The translations under genes were made by a program, and so were the position numbers. DNA of 7,074 nt. It comes from JACKGS01 sp964448015. GTDB lineage: Bacteria > Patescibacteriota > Saccharimonadia > Saccharimonadales > UBA7683. Of this stretch, positions 5,439 to 7,074 are shown in pieces. Each line of letters starts with the position of its first letter. Within the stretch, counting starts at the first letter, position 1. The notes below the pieces were generated by a model. It saw only the letters and a program-made list of their open reading frames with translations, had not been told where the DNA came from and made no database searches. The stretch covers positions 1-7,074 of the forward strand of contig CAYUUV010000043.1 in assembly GCA_964448015.1 (NCBI GenBank), written 5' to 3'.

Positions 5439-6827
5439 ATGAAAACTCAAAAACAATATGACTATGATCTTATAGTAATCGGCAGTGGCGCTGGCGGAAG
5501 TGTGGCGGCGCACATTGCCAATAAAGCCGGCAAAAATGTGGCGCTCATCGAGGCATCATTAGTTGGTGGAGAATGCCCTAATATCGGGTGCGTGCCTACC
5601 AAGGCCTTATTGCACGCTGCTGAAGTGTATGAAGCCGCCAAGCACGGCAGCCGATTTGGGCTCAGAGCCAGTACAGTTGGCTACAATTATCCAAGCATCA
5701 AGGCATGGAAGGATCTTGCCGTCAAACGTACCGGCACCTACCTTGGTGAAGAAATGTACACCAGCGAAGGAATCAGCCTGCTGCGCGGTAATGCCCATTT
5801 CGTTGATCCCCATACTATTACACTGGGTAATGCTCGATTCTCGGCACAGCATTTTGTGATTGCCACTGGTTCGCAGCTGGTGATTCCACCTATTGAAGGT
5901 TTAGAAAAAGCTGGCTTCATCACTTTTAGAGAAGCGATTGATCTAACTCGCCCACCCCGTAACCTGGCCGTTATTGGGGGTGGTGCAATTGGCTGTGAGT
6001 TTTCTCAGCTCTTTGCTATTTTTGGTACCAAAGTTCACATTATTGACATTGCACCGCAGCTTTTAGCCCGAGAAGATCACGATGCTGGCACCTTTTTGCA
6101 GCATAGATTTCAAAAGCAATATTCGATTTCATCCCACCTTGAAACAAGTGTCACAAAAATTGAAACATCAGGTACCAAAAAGCATCTCACCCTCAAGCAT
6201 GCCAGTGGCGGAACCAGTCGCATAACAGTTGATGAGATATTACTTGCCACCGGCAAACGAGCCGTTGTTGATATCGGCCTTGAAAATGCCGGTGTATCAT
6301 ACCAAAATGGGAGCATCACCGTAAATCAGCACCTGCAGACTACCACACCACACATTTACGCCGCCGGTGACTGCGTTGGACCATACCAATTTACCCATAT
6401 GGCCACCTACCAGAGTCGTATCGCCGCACACAACCTATTACACCCTCGCAAGAAACTGGCTACCGACTATCGTGCCGTACCTCGTTGTATTTTTACAAAC
6501 CCGGAAATTGCTTCGGTTGGCGCAACCGAGCAGGAACTGATTGCTCAAAAAAGTAACTTTAAAAAAGCCCAGGTATCGATCACTGCTGTTGGTCGCGCCA
6601 ATACCTCTGATGTCAGCGAAGGGTTTGTGAAGGTGCTTGCCGACACCAAAACTGGCGCACTACTCGGTGCCACTATTGCCAGCCCTCACGCTGGTGAAAT
6701 GATTCACGAACTCGCCTTGGCAATTCAAAATAATATGCGCGCTGAACAAGTTGCCGACACTATTCACGCCTTTCCAACATGGTCAGAAGCCGTTCGCGTC
6801 GCCTGCGCCAAGTTAGCTAGGGTGTAA
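5439..6827 (+). CDS. Class I FAD/pyridine-nucleotide disulfide oxidoreductase (dihydrolipoamide dehydrogenase / mercuric reductase-like)
   Basis: This 462-aa flavoprotein would use NAD(P)H to reduce a disulfide or similar substrate in the cytosol. It shows the FAD-binding GSGAGG (15-20), the redox-active CPNIGC (C46 and C51) followed by VPTK, a second Rossmann motif GGGAIG (180-185), and the second FAD motif AAGDC (308-312). The dimerisation domain ends HAFPTWSE (443-450). The nucleotide-binding strand ends in D203, which favours NADH over NADPH. The family's catalytic HPT..E has F445 in place of the histidine before proline, though H443 and E450 are present. The C-terminal vicinal cysteines of true mercuric reductases and an HMA domain are absent, so the substrate is open. 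ATG 5439 is chosen because AAGGG (5428-5432) lies 6 nt upstream. An in-frame ATG at 5406 would overlap the ATP-cone gene, add 11 basic residues and lack a Shine-Dalgarno. It is the last gene of the operon, and no terminator is obvious. Confidence 0.93.
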   Translation: MKTQKQYDYDLIVIGSGAGGSVAAHIANKAGKNVALIEASLVGGECPNIGCVPTKALLHAAEVYEAAKHGSRFGLRASTVGYNYPSIKAWKDLAVKRTGTYLGEEMYTSEGISLLRGNAHFVDPHTITLGNARFSAQHFVIATGSQLVIPPIEGLEKAGFITFREAIDLTRPPRNLAVIGGGAIGCEFSQLFAIFGTKVHIIDIAPQLLAREDHDAGTFLQHRFQKQYSISSHLETSVTKIETSGTKKHLTLKHASGGTSRITVDEILLATGKRAVVDIGLENAGVSYQNGSITVNQHLQTTTPHIYAAGDCVGPYQFTHMATYQSRIAAHNLLHPRKKLATDYRAVPRCIFTNPEIASVGATEQELIAQKSNFKKAQVSITAVGRANTSDVSEGFVKVLADTKTGALLGATIASPHAGEMIHELALAIQNNMRAEQVADTIHAFPTWSEAVRVACAKLARV

Positions 6828-6892
6828 CGATACTGTTCTGACCGTTCTGTCATCTCGACCAACCTGTCCACCAAAGCTTAGCGGCGGTGAAA

Positions 6893-6906
6893 GTAGAGAG
6901 ATCTAC
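6893..6906. repeat. Small palindrome GTAGA-GAGA-TCTAC within a repeat-like intergenic segment
   Basis: A 5-bp stem with a GAGA loop lies in a segment beginning GTCATCTCGACC (6849-6860) and including GAGAGATCTA. Strings of this type occur as dispersed intergenic repeats in several bacterial genomes. Only one copy is in the window, so repetition is not shown here. It has no T-run and is not a convincing terminator for the operon. Confidence 0.4.
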
Positions 6907-6920
6907 GGCAAATAAATCTA

Positions 6921-6948
6921 GAATATGGAGTATGAAAAATGGAATATG
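6921..6948 (+). repeat. Degenerate 7-bp tandem array, GAATATG-like, four units
   Basis: Four consecutive heptamers run from 6921: GAATATG, GAGTATG, AAAAATG, GAATATG. The units stay in register without gaps. A related array in inverted orientation lies about 80 bp to the right. Confidence 0.65.
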
Positions 6949-6990
6949 GTATTTATGTAGTTGTCTCACTTTGCGAGATTTAATTACTGG

Positions 6991-7012
6991 ATCCCGTATC
7001 GGAGTACGGGAT
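6991..7012. repeat. Perfect 8-bp intergenic palindrome (ATCCCGTA/TACGGGAT)
   Basis: Arms 6991-6998 and 7005-7012 match perfectly around a 6-nt loop TCGGAG. The surrounding GGATCCCGTA...TACGGGATGACGG resembles small palindromic repeats known from many bacterial genomes. There is no T-run, so it is not a standard terminator. It sits between the two oppositely oriented heptamer arrays. Confidence 0.65.
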
Positions 7013-7024
7013 GACGGACCTAAA

Positions 7025-7068
7025 ATTCTACATTCCAAATTCAATATTCTTCATTCTATATTCCATTC
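7025..7068 (-). repeat. Degenerate 7-bp tandem array, ATTCNNN, six units, inverted relative to 6921-6948
   Basis: ATTC recurs at 7025, 7032, 7039, 7046, 7053 and 7060, an exact 7-bp period, with a variable last three bases. An extra ATTC at 7065 breaks the register. On the minus strand this reads as GAAT-headed heptamers like those at 6921-6948. AATGGAATAT (6938-6947) and ATATTCCATT (7058-7067) are exact inverted copies joining the two arrays. Confidence 0.7.
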
Positions 7069-7074
7069 AAACCG

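Larger units (their letters stand above)
6828..7074. other. Gene-free, repeat-rich intergenic region
   Basis: I see no gene in these 247 bp after the flavoenzyme. The content is short repeats: the GTAGA/TCTAC palindrome, the two heptamer arrays and the 8-bp palindrome between them. No rho-independent terminator with a T-run is visible for the rightward operon; it may end by another route or outside the window. Confidence 0.6.

Noticed and set aside
5439..6827. Calling the flavoenzyme mercuric reductase (merA)
   Set aside because: The C-terminal cysteine pair and N-terminal HMA domain are absent, and no merR, merT or merP gene is nearby.
6850..7044. 64-codon open frame on the minus strand at the right end
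   Set aside because: It runs through the palindromes and heptamer arrays and has no recognisable domain or Shine-Dalgarno.
6921..7068. CRISPR array
   Set aside because: The units are 7 bp and contiguous, with no spacers of 25-40 bp and no cas genes.

Overview
The window looks like a bacterial chromosome segment of moderate GC. The standard genetic code fits: genes end in TAA or TGA, and the one TGA stop sits in a normal start/stop overlap. Several things suggest the Candidate Phyla Radiation (Patescibacteria): a membrane-anchored His/Cys-rich envelope protein of a kind I associate with that group, compact operons, a lone ATP-cone protein, and short palindromic and heptamer repeats between genes. 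This placement is an inference, not proven by the sequence.

Left end (1-757), transcribed leftward. A near-perfect sigma70 promoter and a Shine-Dalgarno sequence introduce a gene of which only six codons lie in the window. An elongator tRNA-Met(CAT) with encoded CCA and a strong terminator lies upstream of it. This tRNA is surrounded by pieces of tRNA-like sequence: a 20-nt exact copy of its 5' end upstream, and an inverted 12-nt copy of its T-arm downstream. Next come a hairpin terminator and a 44-codon gene (474-608) for a lysine-rich peptide ending CPFC, with its own textbook promoter and ribosome binding site.

Middle (758-3442), leftward. A complete P2A-type Ca2+ ATPase keeps all the acidic and amide ligands of both SERCA calcium sites, but has PEGLA where the family has PEGLP.

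Right part (3499-6827), rightward and divergent from the ATPase across 56 bp. Four tightly packed genes (8-nt overlap, 6-nt gap, 22-nt gap) read as an operon: a membrane-anchored extracytoplasmic protein with three HxH motifs and six cysteines; a six-helix CcdA/DsbD-type membrane thiol transporter with one cysteine in each half; a 90-aa stand-alone ATP-cone protein; and a class I FAD/pyridine-nucleotide disulfide oxidoreductase with a CxxxxC redox centre. My reading is a transmembrane thiol-redox route: NAD(P)H to the flavoenzyme, then across the membrane through the CcdA-like protein to the His/Cys-rich protein outside, with the ATP-cone as a possible nucleotide sensor. The step from flavoenzyme to CcdA would need a thioredoxin-like carrier not seen here.

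Right end (6828-7074) has no gene. It holds short repeats: a GTAGA/TCTAC hairpin, an 8-bp palindrome in a GGATCCCGTA-type element, and two degenerate 7-bp-period arrays in opposite orientation on either side of that palindrome.
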